64,000 bases of DNA from Candidatus Tokpelaia sp. (GCF_008636115.1 NZ_QLZD01000016.1:38295-102294), one strand, 5' to 3'; shown: positions 27,534 through 37,932, numbered from the stretch's first letter. Notes: generated by a model from the sequence alone, not told the origin. Program-made: numbers and translations.

Positions 27534-28598
27534 TTAATGCCCTGCCTGGTCGGATTCCCGCACCAGCAGTGAAAAAATATCCATCTGACAGGGTTTGCCG
27601 GCAGCATCGCCGCCAATATAAAATTGTGCCGCTTTGCTTAATTTTTGCGGAACCGGCAGACGGAATAAAAGCGGTGTTACTGTTGGCGACAGTTCAAAAC
27701 GGTAATGCGTGACCGCACCATTGCCAAAATCAGCCATAAGATTAAGCTGACCAATGGCATTATCCCCATTGCGCGCCACCAGTTTGAATGTGGCTGTCTT
27801 GCCTTGCAGCGGTATCAGGGCGCCCTGGCCGATTTCTATAATCGCCGCATCATCGGCTTTATAGGAGGTCAGGCGAATAAAATCGGCATCAGGCTCATTA
27901 TGCAAATCGGCAGAGGCTGTTCCCTGCACGTCCAGGCCGGCAACATTGGCCGGGTTAAAAACTTCAACCCAGCCGTTTTTGCCATAATCATTTTGCTGCG
28001 CCGGAGCGGTAGATAAAGCTGTCTGCTTTTTTGCCGCGCCGGGCCGGCCAAAACTGTTATAAAACGACCAGGCAACAAAAACAGCAACAAAAACAGCCAG
28101 AATACCGATAATATAACCGCCCGACCGGGCTTTTTTAAGCAATGAAGGCGCGGTTTTATCAGATTTTTTGGCGACTTTTCTGTTGACTTCCTGCTCCAGA
28201 TAATAAAGCGAAGAATCGTTTTTTTGCTCCTTTTCCCGGTTGTTTACGGCGGCAGCCCGATTATTTGGAGGGGAGGCTGTTGATTGTGCTGCCTCAGCCG
28301 TTTTTTGCGGCTCAATCGCGGGAGGCATTTCCGGCGGCAAGGGTGCGTGCTGTTTTTGCCCGTGCTCCCCGCTGCCTGCTGCCTCGGCCTGTGTCAGGCG
28401 ATATTGCTTTTCTGCCGCTTTCAGCAATTCAGTCAAATGCCGGCGCTTTTCCTGCTTTTGCTCATTATCCGTATTTTGGGCAATAAGAGATTTTTCCTGT
28501 ATAAGCCAGATATTCTCATAGACTTTTTGCCGCATTTGGGGATCAGATGCGTCAATTTTGGCAAAAGCCTGATGAATAAGCTGCTGGAATTTTTGCAA
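27534..28598 (-). CDS. Hypothetical single-pass membrane protein
   Basis: A 354-residue protein of unknown function. Residues 1-70 are predicted helical (QQLIHQAFAKIDASDPQMRQKVYENIW). Residues 70-160 are Ala/Pro/Gln-rich and probably disordered. One membrane helix at about 162-182 (GGYIIGILAVFVAVFVAWSFY) is followed by a C-terminal domain of about 150 residues that looks beta-rich and is probably periplasmic. The start codon is TTG, chosen because AAAAAAGGGG lies at good distance before it. The first part resembles uncharacterised Rhizobiales proteins. Confidence 0.7.
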   Translation of the reverse strand: MQKFQQLIHQAFAKIDASDPQMRQKVYENIWLIQEKSLIAQNTDNEQKQEKRRHLTELLKAAEKQYRLTQAEAAGSGEHGQKQHAPLPPEMPPAIEPQKTAEAAQSTASPPNNRAAAVNNREKEQKNDSSLYYLEQEVNRKVAKKSDKTAPSLLKKARSGGYIIGILAVFVAVFVAWSFYNSFGRPGAAKKQTALSTAPAQQNDYGKNGWVEVFNPANVAGLDVQGTASADLHNEPDADFIRLTSYKADDAAIIEIGQGALIPLQGKTATFKLVARNGDNAIGQLNLMADFGNGAVTHYRFELSPTVTPLLFRLPVPQKLSKAAQFYIGGDAAGKPCQMDIFSLLVRESDQAGH

Positions 28599-28781
28599 TG
28601 CGAACCCCTTTTTTCTGGTTCATCAGGCGGGTAGCGGGTATTGAAAATCACCATATATTTCGCGCAGTGCCCCGCCGAGCATAGGGCAGCAAAAGGATAA
28701 ATGCAAGGCGATAAAACCACCCCAATACAGTGCCAAAGCCGGTGGAAAGACGGCGCAAACAGCCCGACAGGCGAATCAGGC

Positions 28782-28857
28782 TGGTGCCGCATACCGGGCT
28801 TGAACCAGTGACCCCATCATTACGAATGATGTGCTCTACCAACTGAGCTAATGCGGC
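28782..28857 (-). tRNA. tRNA-Thr(CGT)
   Basis: 76 bases with acceptor GCCGCAT pairing ATGCGGC, anticodon loop TTCGTAA (CGT), T-loop TTCAAGC and encoded CCA. Confidence 0.96.
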
Positions 28858-28976
28858 ATGAGAATCGGCCAAAGCCGGAAACCACCGGATTTGATAGCTA
28901 AACTATCCGGCAAAAGCAAGAGAATTTTGCCTTGCCCGGCCTGTTTTGGCCCGGCCGCTCTTATTGGCGGCACAGG

Positions 28977-29945
28977 CTAATAAAGCGCCGCCAGCAGCAG
29001 CGCCAGGCCGCTGAGAAAAATAAAAAGCGCGGCCGCCCATTCCATAATATTTTGCACCCGCCCGGCGCCGGCTTTACCGGCGCTGAGCTTGAGCGCCAGT
29101 TTTTTGGCATTGACAGCAATATAAGCAAGGGCGCAAACAATCAGAAATGTGCCGAAAGACATGGCCAGAACAGCGGCTGCCCCCAGAGTGAATAGCCCAT
29201 TTATCAGGGCAAAACCCATCACTACCAGCGCGCCGGTGCATGGGCGCAGGCCGATAGAGAGAATAAGCGGCAGCGCCTGCCGCCAATTCATGGTTTGCAG
29301 GCTATCGGCGGTGCCAATATGACCATGGCAGGAGCAGTCTCCTTTGCCGTGCCGGTGATTATGCGCAGTCTCATAACCCGGCCCACACAGATTCTCGCCT
29401 GTTTTTGCTTTATGTCTGAACAAAGCCGCGCTTTTGCGCCATAGCAGCCGCAAGCCCAAAAACATAATCAAGGCGGCACCGATAAGCTCCAGATTATGGG
29501 TGGCGGCCTGTTGCGCCTGTTTGCCGGTGATAACAGCAAATATCAGGCCGACAAGAAAAATAGCAATTACTGCCTGTAGCAATGATGACCAGAAGGCCAG
29601 CACAATACCGCGCCTTAAAGTCTCATTATTGGCAATAAGATAAGAGGAAATTATCGCTTTGCCATGCCCGGGGCCGGCCGCGTGCAAAACGCCGTAAAGA
29701 AAAGACAGGCCAATAAGCCACCAGCCGGCCTGGCTATCCTGACGGAAAGCGCTCATAAGCGCGGTGATTTCCGTATCAAAATTTTGTGGCAAAGCTTGCA
29801 GGGCATAAAACAGCGATGACCACAGCCCTGTTGCTGCCTGGGCTGTTTGCTCTGCCGCTGCCTGAGCCGGGCCAAGGCTGAGCGCAAGGGGCAGCAGCAT
29901 AAGCAACAGGCAAAACCGGCAGAAACGATTCTTGTTACAGCGCAT
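28977..29945 (-). CDS. NicO family metal permease
   Basis: A 322-residue membrane protein with a signal-like first helix and about six further helices. NicO/RcnA-type metal motifs are present: GVLHAAGPGHGKA, a His-rich cytoplasmic loop (HNHRHGKGDCSCHGH), and GLRPCTGALVVMGFA. The family moves nickel or cobalt. Here the gene is 30-odd bases after znuB on the same strand, so zinc is an equally plausible substrate. The ATG at 29945 has AAGGAA before it and is preferred over the upstream start at 29972. Confidence 0.85.
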   Translation of the reverse strand: MRCNKNRFCRFCLLLMLLPLALSLGPAQAAAEQTAQAATGLWSSLFYALQALPQNFDTEITALMSAFRQDSQAGWWLIGLSFLYGVLHAAGPGHGKAIISSYLIANNETLRRGIVLAFWSSLLQAVIAIFLVGLIFAVITGKQAQQAATHNLELIGAALIMFLGLRLLWRKSAALFRHKAKTGENLCGPGYETAHNHRHGKGDCSCHGHIGTADSLQTMNWRQALPLILSIGLRPCTGALVVMGFALINGLFTLGAAAVLAMSFGTFLIVCALAYIAVNAKKLALKLSAGKAGAGRVQNIMEWAAALFIFLSGLALLLAALY

Positions 29946-29980
29946 AAATTTCCTTTTTCGCAAATTGCTCATATAGAAAA

Positions 29981-30799
29981 TTATTTTCTCTCCCTTTTTT
30001 TGACAGCAGCAAAAAAACGGGAAAAAGGGGTGAGGGTGAGGAGGAACAGCATAAAAGCCATAACCACAATAGAGGGGCCTGAAGGCGTATCAACATAATA
30101 AGAGGCATAAAGCCCGCTAATCGCAGCGCCAACAGCAAGAAAGACAGCGGCGAGCGCCATTTTTTCCGGCGTGGCGGCCAGGTGACGCGCTCCGGCCGCC
30201 GGCAAAATCAGCAGGGCGCCAATCAGCAGAATGCCGATAATTTTCATGGCAATGGCAATAATCAAAGCCAGCAGCAGCATAAAAGCCATACGCGCCGGCC
30301 GCGGGTGCAGCCCTTCGGCCTGTGCCAGCTCATCACTGATTGTGGCGGCAATCAGCGGCCGCCATAAGCGCGCCAGCGCTATGAGCGCCAGCGCCCCGCC
30401 AAGCCAGATAAGCGCCACATCGCTGCGCGAGACAGAAAGAATATCGCCAAATAAATATGTGCTTAAATCCTGCCTTACTTGCGGCAGAAAGCTCAGGACA
30501 ACCAGGCCGAAAGCCAGGCTGGCATGAGACAAAATACCCAATGAGGCATCACCCGACAAAAAAGGCCGGCGTTGCAAAAACAGCAGCATAAGGGCAATAA
30601 GCAGGCTTACCAGAAAAACGGCCAGGGTCATGGATATATTAAAGGCAAAGGCCAGAGCTACCCCCAAAAGTGAGGAATGCGCCAAAGTCTCGCCGAAATA
30701 AGCCATACGCTGCCACACAACTACACAGCCCAATGGCGCTGCCGCCGCGGCCAGGCCGACGGCGCCGATTAAAGCCCGCATAAAAAAATCGTCAAGCAT
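29981..30799 (-). CDS. znuB: Zinc ABC transporter permease
   Basis: A 272-residue ABC-3 family permease with eight or so hydrophobic segments and the conserved WQRMAYFGETLAHSSLLGVALAF region that contacts the ATPase. SYYVDTPSGPSIVV near the end is typical of ZnuB. It forms the membrane channel for Zn2+ delivered by ZnuA. It follows znuC on the same strand. Confidence 0.93.
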   Translation of the reverse strand: MLDDFFMRALIGAVGLAAAAAPLGCVVVWQRMAYFGETLAHSSLLGVALAFAFNISMTLAVFLVSLLIALMLLFLQRRPFLSGDASLGILSHASLAFGLVVLSFLPQVRQDLSTYLFGDILSVSRSDVALIWLGGALALIALARLWRPLIAATISDELAQAEGLHPRPARMAFMLLLALIIAIAMKIIGILLIGALLILPAAGARHLAATPEKMALAAVFLAVGAAISGLYASYYVDTPSGPSIVVMAFMLFLLTLTPFSRFFAAVKKRERK

Positions 30800-30866
30800 A
30801 GGGTCTTATCCCGTTTTGTTGCAAAAGCCGATTATCAGCACAGACCGGGCTGCCGGCACTCTGCGC

Positions 30867-31667
30867 CTAATCATGCCGATGGTCGTGGCGGTGCTCATAA
30901 AGCGCCAGCAGCGGCGGCTTCGGCCCGGCCCCGGCCCGGTGACCGAACAGGCTCAGATATTCGGCACTTTTGGCTACTTCCTGCGGCTTGCCGCTACAGC
31001 AAATATGGCCGTTAAGGCATAAGACACGGTCGGAAGCAGCCATAACAATATGCAAATCATGCGAAATCAGCATAATGCCGCATTGCAGTTTTTGGCAATA
31101 TTCGCTTATTTTTTGATAAAGAGTTGCCTCCCACGAAAAATCTACGCCTTGCAGCGGTTCGTCCAGAATAAGCAGATCCGGCCGGCGCGCCACAGCACGT
31201 GCCAGTAAAACGCGCTGTAACTCGCCGCCGGAAAGGGTGGCAACCTCTTCCTGTTGTTTATGGGCCATGCCCACTTCTGCCAATGCCTGGTCTATATCTG
31301 CCTGCGGCAGCTTTGCTGTCAGGCACATGAGACGGCGCACATTTAACGGCAGGCTTTTGTCAAAATGCAGTTTTTGCGGCACATAGCCGATTTTTAGCTT
31401 AGGCCAACGCTCTATTCTGCCTTCTGTCGGTGCTAAAATGCCGGCTGCCAGTTTGGCTACAGTGCTTTTACCCGAACCATTGGGGCCGATAAGGGTAATA
31501 ATTTCGCCCCGCGCCACAGAAAATGTGATATGGCGCACACGCCAATGAGCACCATCGGCAATCCCGGCCTGATAAAGGGATACCAGTTTTTGTTTGCCGG
31601 CAGCCGGCTTGTTTTTTGCCGCTTTATGGCGTTTTTCAGGGTTAAACAAAGTGTGAAACTGTGCCAT
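30867..31667 (-). CDS. znuC: Zinc ABC transporter ATP-binding protein
   Basis: A 266-residue ABC ATPase with Walker A GPNGSGKST, Q-loop VPQKL, signature LSGGELQRV, Walker B LLILDEPLQGVD and H-loop ISHDLH. The His-rich C-terminus (EHRHDHRHD) is usual in ZnuC and may bind zinc. The ATG at 31667 (MAQFHTLFN) is preferred over the frame extension to 31742. It is divergent from znuA. The shared 156-bp intergenic region presumably carries the zinc-responsive control, though I could not identify a clear Zur site. Confidence 0.93.
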   Translation of the reverse strand: MAQFHTLFNPEKRHKAAKNKPAAGKQKLVSLYQAGIADGAHWRVRHITFSVARGEIITLIGPNGSGKSTVAKLAAGILAPTEGRIERWPKLKIGYVPQKLHFDKSLPLNVRRLMCLTAKLPQADIDQALAEVGMAHKQQEEVATLSGGELQRVLLARAVARRPDLLILDEPLQGVDFSWEATLYQKISEYCQKLQCGIMLISHDLHIVMAASDRVLCLNGHICCSGKPQEVAKSAEYLSLFGHRAGAGPKPPLLALYEHRHDHRHD

Positions 31668-31823
31668 GATAAATCTGCCGGAAATCCGACATAAATTATA
31701 AATAATAAATGAAGCCGCTGCTAGCCACAGCCTGTGCAGCATAAAGCAAAACGGCTTTTATGCAACAGATTTTCCCCGCCTCAAGGCGGGTTGCCGTAAC
31801 AAAAGTGGAAGAAAGGCCTGGCA

Positions 31824-32894
31824 ATGTCTGTTATCAAAAACAGCAAAATCGGCAATAAAGCGCCGCCTTATGGCAGGTGGCGGCTGTGCCGGGCGGCCTG
31901 CTTTGCTTTTTATCTGGGTTTTACCGGTTTTTTACCCGCTTTTGCCGGTTTGCCGGGGAGCGAAGCGCCGGCGGTCAAAAAGCCGCCCAAAATTGCCGTG
32001 TCGATAAAGCCGCTGCATTCTCTGGTGAGTGCGGTTGCGCAAAATATAGCAGAGCCGGCGCTGATTATGCAGGGCAGCGGGTCGGAACACGGCTATGCCT
32101 TGCGGCCGCAAGATGCGGAAAATTTGAGCCAGGCGGATATTGTCTTTTGGGCCGGGCCGCAAATGGAAACTTTTTTGCAAAAGCCCTTGCAGAATTTAAG
32201 CCCGCAGGCCGAAATTATTGCTTTGGCGACCGCGCCCGGCATAGAATTATTGCCTATGCGCCGTGGCGGCGTTTTTGTTGTGCCTGATAGTGAAAAAGGT
32301 CACAGCTATAGAGAGAGGGGTGAAGAGCAAGGCGCTGATTTGCATTTCTGGCTGGATCCGCAAAATGCCAAAGCGGCCGTGACTTATATTGACAGGATTT
32401 TGTCACAAAAAGACCCGGCACGGGCGGCCTTATATCACAGTAATGCAGAAAATTATCGCCGGCGGCTGGATAGGCTTATCGGCCGGGTTAATGAGGAACT
32501 GGCACCGGTGCGCGGCCGCCCCTTTATTGTTTTTCATGATGCCTATCAGTATTTTGAGCGGCGTTTTGCCATGCCGGCCATGGGTGCGATAACAGTCAAC
32601 CCGGAGCAGGCGCCGGGCGCGCGGCGGGTAGCGGCCATGCGCGCCCGGATAGTAAAATTTGCCGGCAAAGCGCAGGCAGGTTTTTGCATATTTTCCGAGC
32701 CGCAATTTGAGCCGCGGCTGGTGCGGACAATAAGTGAAGGCACAAAAGCACGCACCGGAGTGCTCGACCCGCTGGGGAGTAATTTACTGCCCGGGCCGGA
32801 GCAATATCCGGCACTTATCCAAAATCTGGCGGATTCCCTGACCCAATGCCTTTCCGGTGCGGCGCGTCAGGTAAAAGCAGGCCTTTCACCATAG
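31824..32894 (+). CDS. znuA: Zinc ABC transporter substrate-binding protein
   Basis: A 356-residue cluster A-I binding protein, exported by a long N-terminal signal (cleavage near LPAFA). Zinc ligands appear in GSEHGYALRP, LHFWLDPQNA and FHDAYQYFE, with an acidic ligand probably in the last helix region. The usual His-rich loop is short and acidic here (RERGEEQGADLH). It delivers Zn2+ to ZnuB. It overlaps the converging DASS gene by nine bases. A CCCGCC/GGCGGG hairpin lies about 30 bases before the start. Confidence 0.92.
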   Translation: MSVIKNSKIGNKAPPYGRWRLCRAACFAFYLGFTGFLPAFAGLPGSEAPAVKKPPKIAVSIKPLHSLVSAVAQNIAEPALIMQGSGSEHGYALRPQDAENLSQADIVFWAGPQMETFLQKPLQNLSPQAEIIALATAPGIELLPMRRGGVFVVPDSEKGHSYRERGEEQGADLHFWLDPQNAKAAVTYIDRILSQKDPARAALYHSNAENYRRRLDRLIGRVNEELAPVRGRPFIVFHDAYQYFERRFAMPAMGAITVNPEQAPGARRVAAMRARIVKFAGKAQAGFCIFSEPQFEPRLVRTISEGTKARTGVLDPLGSNLLPGPEQYPALIQNLADSLTQCLSGAARQVKAGLSP

Positions 32895-34385
32895 GCCAAG
32901 AATTTTCCACCACAGGCCGCCAATAAGGATAAAAACCAGCATATTGACAATACTCATAATAAAACCTGCCCCCCACCACAGCCCAAGGCTGACAAAACCG
33001 CTGCCGAAAATAATTGGCGAAGTGCCGGTGGCGTAATGGGTGAGTCCCATCATCACCGTAGAAGCGGCGAGCATAAGCAGCATAAAAACAGCGAGATATT
33101 CTGCCGGGATAAGATGGGCGCCGACAGTCAGAAAAGCGAGCATCATGGCGCTGACATGCGCCGTGGTGCTGGCAAAAGCATAATGGGAATACATAAAAGT
33201 AGCAATCAGAATTGCCATGGCAATGGGCCAGCTAACGCCGCTCTGCTCAATCGCCAGGCGCAAATTATCGGAAAACCAGGCAATAATGCCGAGTTTGTTT
33301 AACTGCCCGGCCAGCATAACCAGTGCCCCAAACCAGATAAGCGTATCCCAGGCACTTTTTTCTGCCAGAATATCCTGCCAGCTTAACGTGCCGCATAAGA
33401 GCAGGACAGTGAGGCCGATAAGCGCCACTAATGTGGAATCCAGCGCATAAGCAGGGCCGAAAACGGCAGCCGGCCCGCCTGCCCACAAAACCAGCATCAG
33501 CAGAAAAGTCAGCATCATCACAATTTCTGACGCTTTCAGCCGGCCAAGATTTTTTAATTTTTCCCGGGCAAAGGGCACGGCGTCCGGTGTTTGTTTTAAT
33601 TGCGGCGGCGAGAGCACATAAATCACCAAAGGCATGAGCAAAAGCGCGGCCAGGCTGGGGATCAGCATATAAAGCGCCCAGCTATTCCAGCTTAAGCGAA
33701 AGCTGCCGCCTGTGGCCTCGGCAATATAATTGACCGCGAGCGGGTTAGGCGCGGTGGCGGTGACAAACATAGCGGAAGTGATAGGATTGGCATGATAATT
33801 GACCAGCGCCAGATAAGTGCCGACTTTGCCTTGCGTGCCTTTGGCCGGGTCGGAATTAAAGGCCAGGGCGATAGAGCGCATAATCGGGTGCATAATGCCG
33901 CCGCCGCGCGCCGTATTACTGGGGGTTATCGGCGCCAGCAGCAATTCACACAGCGCCAGGCCATAGCCGATACCGATAGTATGTTTGCCTAAAAGGGCGA
34001 TAAAACAATAGCCGAGCCGGGCGCCCAGCCCGGTTTTAATCAGCCCGCGCGCCACAAGGACAGAAACGACAATCAGCCAGATAAGCGGGTTATTATAGCT
34101 GTTCAGCGCATCGGCAACGGCCTTGGCTGAAGTGGCGGAAGTGGTTTTTGACAGGCTGACTATGGTAATGGCAATAATGGAAACCGCGCCAATCGGCATG
34201 AATTTCAGGATAATGGCCAAAATAGCGGTGACAAAAATGGCAACAAAATGCCAGGCTTCCAAACTCAGACCTGCCGGCTTGGGCGCATAATAAAAGACGC
34301 AATAGGTAATAAGGCAGATTAAAGCAGGGATAAGGCGAAATGGGAGCTTTTCCTGCAATAAGTGATAGAAACCCGGCTTATTCAT
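32886..34385 (-). CDS. DASS family anion:sodium symporter, second copy
   Basis: A 499-residue SLC13-type transporter with about twelve helices. SNT signatures are APITPSNTARGGGIMHP and THYATGTSPIIFG. It differs clearly from the first DASS protein at 15918-17384. It resembles the plastid-type 2-oxoglutarate/malate and CitT/TtdT branch. It probably takes up or exchanges dicarboxylates, but the substrate is not determined by the sequence. Confidence 0.9.
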   Translation of the reverse strand: MNKPGFYHLLQEKLPFRLIPALICLITYCVFYYAPKPAGLSLEAWHFVAIFVTAILAIILKFMPIGAVSIIAITIVSLSKTTSATSAKAVADALNSYNNPLIWLIVVSVLVARGLIKTGLGARLGYCFIALLGKHTIGIGYGLALCELLLAPITPSNTARGGGIMHPIMRSIALAFNSDPAKGTQGKVGTYLALVNYHANPITSAMFVTATAPNPLAVNYIAEATGGSFRLSWNSWALYMLIPSLAALLLMPLVIYVLSPPQLKQTPDAVPFAREKLKNLGRLKASEIVMMLTFLLMLVLWAGGPAAVFGPAYALDSTLVALIGLTVLLLCGTLSWQDILAEKSAWDTLIWFGALVMLAGQLNKLGIIAWFSDNLRLAIEQSGVSWPIAMAILIATFMYSHYAFASTTAHVSAMMLAFLTVGAHLIPAEYLAVFMLLMLAASTVMMGLTHYATGTSPIIFGSGFVSLGLWWGAGFIMSIVNMLVFILIGGLWWKILGLW

Positions 34386-34803
34386 TCGTCTCTGCTTTCA
34401 TTTTGCTGCCTTTCTTGACCACATATTACCCATGCCCCACAAGCGCCGCCATCATAGAGGCAGGATTTCGCCGCGGCAAGAGTGGTGCCGCACTGTCCCA
34501 GCCCTGTGCAAAACGGCGGGAAGCCGGTAAGGCAGAACGAAAAGGCATAAATCACCGGACGAAATAGTAACAGCCGCGCTTTCCCGCAATGGCGAAACCT
34601 GAAAATGCGGTGGGCGTTTTTGGCAATGGGCCATAGGCTGCGGGGCAATCAGCAGCATTGCTGCCGACTTTGCCGGAATTTTTATAAAAATGCGTGAGAA
34701 GTCTGGACAAAAGGCATGATTATCCTTATGAAGAGTAGCGCCGCCGGGCTTTATTCAAGATGCGGCGGCACATGGTTATACGCCGCGAATATGCGGCTTT
34801 TGC
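34386..34803. other. Intergenic with possible tRNA promoter
   Basis: No gene. TGGACA and TATGAA 17 bases apart near 34704-34732 may start tRNA-Lys(CTT). GCCGC and GCGGC flank a small hairpin at about 34782-34798. Confidence 0.4.
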
Positions 34804-34879
<76 letters not shown>

Positions 34880-35098
34880 TTTACCGCCCGGTCTATTTGA
34901 TTGGCGCCGGATTTGCCTTAATATGGGGCTGGGGGCGGGCTGCGGCAAAAATGTAAAGCGTGGTTTGGCGCTGTTTTTCATCTGGCAATTTTTTTGAATT
35001 TCAGGTTATATAAACAAAAATGCCGCATTTTTGGCAGCAGGCGCTGTCGCTCTTCTGTCTGAATCTGAGAGAAAAATTTAACAGGAAAAGAGTTTTTC

Positions 35099-36658
35099 AT
35101 GGAATGGCTTGCCGATCCCAATACTTATATCGGGCTGGTAACACTGATTTTACTGGAAATTGTTCTAGGTATAGATAATCTGGTTTTTATTGCTATTCTT
35201 GCCGAAAAATTGCCCGTTAGCCAGCGGCATAAAGCGCGGATAACCGGGCTTTTCTGCGCTTTGCTTATGCGCCTTTTACTGCTGAGCCTGGTCAGTTATA
35301 TGGCGCATTTGACCCGCCCGCTTTTTACTGTTTTAGGCTTTGGTTTTTCCATACGCGGCCTGATTATGATTTTCGGCGGTGTTTTCCTGCTCGGCAAGGC
35401 GACAATGGAGCTGCATGAAAGGCTGGAAGGCTCGGGTGAGCGGCAGCAAAATCGTGGTATAGGCGCCGTATTCTGGCAGGTTATTGCGCAAATTGTCATT
35501 CTGGACGCTGTTTTTTCGCTGGACAGTATTATTACCGCTGTAGGCATGGTGCAGCATGTGCCGATTATGATGGCAGCGGTTATTATTGCTGTCGGTATGA
35601 TGATGCTGGCTTCCCGTCCGTTAATGGATTTTGTCAATCGCCACCCCACTATTGTTATTTTATGTCTCGGCTTTTTGATGATGATCGGTTTTAGCCTGGT
35701 AGTAGAAGGTTTCGGCTTTGATGTGCCGAAAGGCTATCTCTATGCTGCTATCGGCTTTTCTGTGCTTATTGAAGGGTTTAACCAGCTTGGCCGCTATAAG
35801 CGCGAAAAGCGTATAGGCACTAATGATTTGCGCTCGCGCACGGCTGATGCGGTGTTGCGTCTGCTGGGCGGCGGCAAAGGCGACAGCAGCCTGAGTGACA
35901 ATAATGTTGATATTATCGCCGAACATGCGGCTGCGGCTGCGGTGTTTCGTCCTGAAGAAAAGCAGATGATTCGCGGCGTGCTGGATCTGGCGGAACGCCC
36001 GGTGCGGTCGATTATGTCGCCGCGGCATGAAGTGGAATGGCTGGATCTCGCCGGTAATGAAAAGGAAATGCGGACAGAACTGGAAAAATTGAAACATAGC
36101 CGCATTATTCTGGCGCGGGAGAAAGTCGATGAATTTGTCGGCGTGGCTTTTACCAAGGATTTATTGCTGAATCTGGCAGAAGGCAAAAAGCTGAACTGGC
36201 AGAAATCGATGCGTCAGCCGCTGGTGGTGCATGAAAATACCAATGTGCTGCGGCTGATGGAACAATTACGCCGTTCTCCTGTTCAACTGGCAATAGTGGT
36301 GGACGAACACGGCTCTTTTGAGGGCATTGTGACCCCGACTGATATATTGGAAGCGATAGCCGGCGATTTCCCCGATGATGAAGACGAGGCGGTAATTATT
36401 GCGCGCGAGGGCGATAATACGCTGATTGCTGAGGCCTATGCCGATATAAGGCAGTTGGGCGGGCTTCTGGATTGTAATCTGGTTGATGACAGCAAACGCT
36501 ATACTACTTTGGCCGGCTATATGCTGTGGCATTTTGGCCATTTGCCGCAAGTGGGCGAAGCTTTTGAGGCAGACGGCTTCCGCTTTGAAGTGGTAGAAAA
36601 AGAGCGCCGCAATATTAGCAAAGTGCGCATTACGGCGCTGCCGCGCGAGGAAATGTAA
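35099..36658 (+). CDS. TerC family membrane protein with CBS and CorC/HlyC domains
   Basis: A 519-residue protein of the YegH/YoaE architecture. Residues 1-230 are a TerC-type membrane domain with acidic residues in helices ([37 protein letters not shown]), as in metal exporters. Two CBS motifs follow at about 300-420 ([40 protein letters not shown]). The C-terminal CorC/HlyC transporter-associated domain spans about 430-515. A role in divalent metal homeostasis, possibly Mn2+, is inferred from TerC relatives. Confidence 0.88.
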   Translation: MEWLADPNTYIGLVTLILLEIVLGIDNLVFIAILAEKLPVSQRHKARITGLFCALLMRLLLLSLVSYMAHLTRPLFTVLGFGFSIRGLIMIFGGVFLLGKATMELHERLEGSGERQQNRGIGAVFWQVIAQIVILDAVFSLDSIITAVGMVQHVPIMMAAVIIAVGMMMLASRPLMDFVNRHPTIVILCLGFLMMIGFSLVVEGFGFDVPKGYLYAAIGFSVLIEGFNQLGRYKREKRIGTNDLRSRTADAVLRLLGGGKGDSSLSDNNVDIIAEHAAAAAVFRPEEKQMIRGVLDLAERPVRSIMSPRHEVEWLDLAGNEKEMRTELEKLKHSRIILAREKVDEFVGVAFTKDLLLNLAEGKKLNWQKSMRQPLVVHENTNVLRLMEQLRRSPVQLAIVVDEHGSFEGIVTPTDILEAIAGDFPDDEDEAVIIAREGDNTLIAEAYADIRQLGGLLDCNLVDDSKRYTTLAGYMLWHFGHLPQVGEAFEADGFRFEVVEKERRNISKVRITALPREEM

Positions 36659-36722
36659 AATGCCGGCGCCGGTTTGCCTGCCTGCCCGGCTTTATGCGCG
36701 CCGTGTGAGAGTATAAAGCGTA

Positions 36723-37916
36723 ATGGTGAAATTTTTGCTCAATATTGGCGCGCCAGAGGCAATAAGGCCTGATTGGCGCGCTTATGCCGATATTTTTGTG
36801 CTGAAGGCCGAGACAGGATCAGCCGAGGCTTTGGCTGCGCTGCAAGCTTTTATTGTCCGCGCCGGCAAAGGGGCAGGCAGCAAATTGGCGGCAATAAAGG
36901 CTGGTGATTCAGGGGAGCCGCCTGCGGCAGACCTGCCGGATTTAGCGCTGCTTTTGCCCTTTTCCCTGTTTCAAGGCGGGAAGAAGGCAGGGGAAGGCGG
37001 CACTGTTTTGGCACAGGCGGCCAATATAGCGGACATATCGCTTTTTTGCTTTGCTCTGCCGCAAAAGGCCGCATTGATGCAAAAGGAAGATAAAGCAATA
37101 GCGGCAGCCTGGGAGAGGGCCGCTGCCTTTGCTGCCCGGCATGAGAGTTTTTTGCTGTTGCCCTGGCGGCAGGAAGATTATGAGCCGGGGGCAAAAAACC
37201 GGGTGGAGGCAAGAGAGGCTTGGCTGCAATATTGGCTGGGAAAGGCGCGCGACAGCAATTTTAAGGGAATTTTGCTTGTTTGCCCGCTCTTGCCGGCAGC
37301 AAAGCGTGCCGATTTTATCAGATATTCAGGATATTTTGTGCAAAAGGCGCAGCAGGCGGGCTTGCGTGCCGGCATTACAGGAGCGCTGCAGGCGCCGGAT
37401 ATTCCGCGTTTATTGCCGTTTGCGCCGGATTATCTGGGGCTGGCTCAGCCGGCGCGCAAGCAGCAGGCAATATTGGCTGATAAGTGCCAAAAGGTTAACA
37501 CAATGAATAAAATGAGGAATAAGGCCAAAACCGAGGTAGCGGCTGGGGCGCCGGCCGGAAATTGCGACAAAATTCTGGTTTCGGATTTTATTATACCGGT
37601 GCATATTGGCGCTTATGCGCATGAAAAAGGCACAGCCCAGCCCGTCTGTTTTAACATTACGGCAGAAATTACCCGTCCGGCACGGCTGCCGCAGACTATA
37701 GAGCATGTTTTTTCTTATGATATTATTCTGGACGCAATAGAGTGTTTCGCTGCGGCCGGGCATATTGAGCTTGTAGAAACATTGGCGGAGCAAATTGCCG
37801 CTTTTCTGCTGGAATTTCCGCGCGTGCAGCGGGTAATTGTGCGGGTAGAAAAGCTGAATCTGGCGCCGCGCGCTGTCGGGGTGGAAATTAGCCGCAGCCG
37901 CGAAAAATCTGACTGA
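36723..37916 (+). CDS. folB: MfnB-like domain fused to dihydroneopterin aldolase
   Basis: A 397-residue fusion. Residues about 280-390 are FolB: LVSDFIIPVHIGAYAHEK, VFSYDIILDAIE and GHIELVETLAEQIAAFLL, which releases glycolaldehyde from dihydroneopterin in folate synthesis. Residues 1-250 resemble the MfnB/DUF556 TIM barrel of (5-formylfuran-3-yl)methyl phosphate synthase. The best match is AGLRAGITGALQAPDIPRLL followed by FAPDYLGLAQPA. The lysines expected in active MfnB are not obvious, so this half may have lost its original activity. Confidence 0.75.
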   Translation: MVKFLLNIGAPEAIRPDWRAYADIFVLKAETGSAEALAALQAFIVRAGKGAGSKLAAIKAGDSGEPPAADLPDLALLLPFSLFQGGKKAGEGGTVLAQAANIADISLFCFALPQKAALMQKEDKAIAAAWERAAAFAARHESFLLLPWRQEDYEPGAKNRVEAREAWLQYWLGKARDSNFKGILLVCPLLPAAKRADFIRYSGYFVQKAQQAGLRAGITGALQAPDIPRLLPFAPDYLGLAQPARKQQAILADKCQKVNTMNKMRNKAKTEVAAGAPAGNCDKILVSDFIIPVHIGAYAHEKGTAQPVCFNITAEITRPARLPQTIEHVFSYDIILDAIECFAAAGHIELVETLAEQIAAFLLEFPRVQRVIVRVEKLNLAPRAVGVEISRSREKSD

Positions 37917-37932
37917 CATTTATTATTACGGC

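Noticed and set aside
34880..35098. Possible yybP-ykoY manganese riboswitch before the TerC-type gene
   Set aside because: The conserved core of that riboswitch was not found in the leader.
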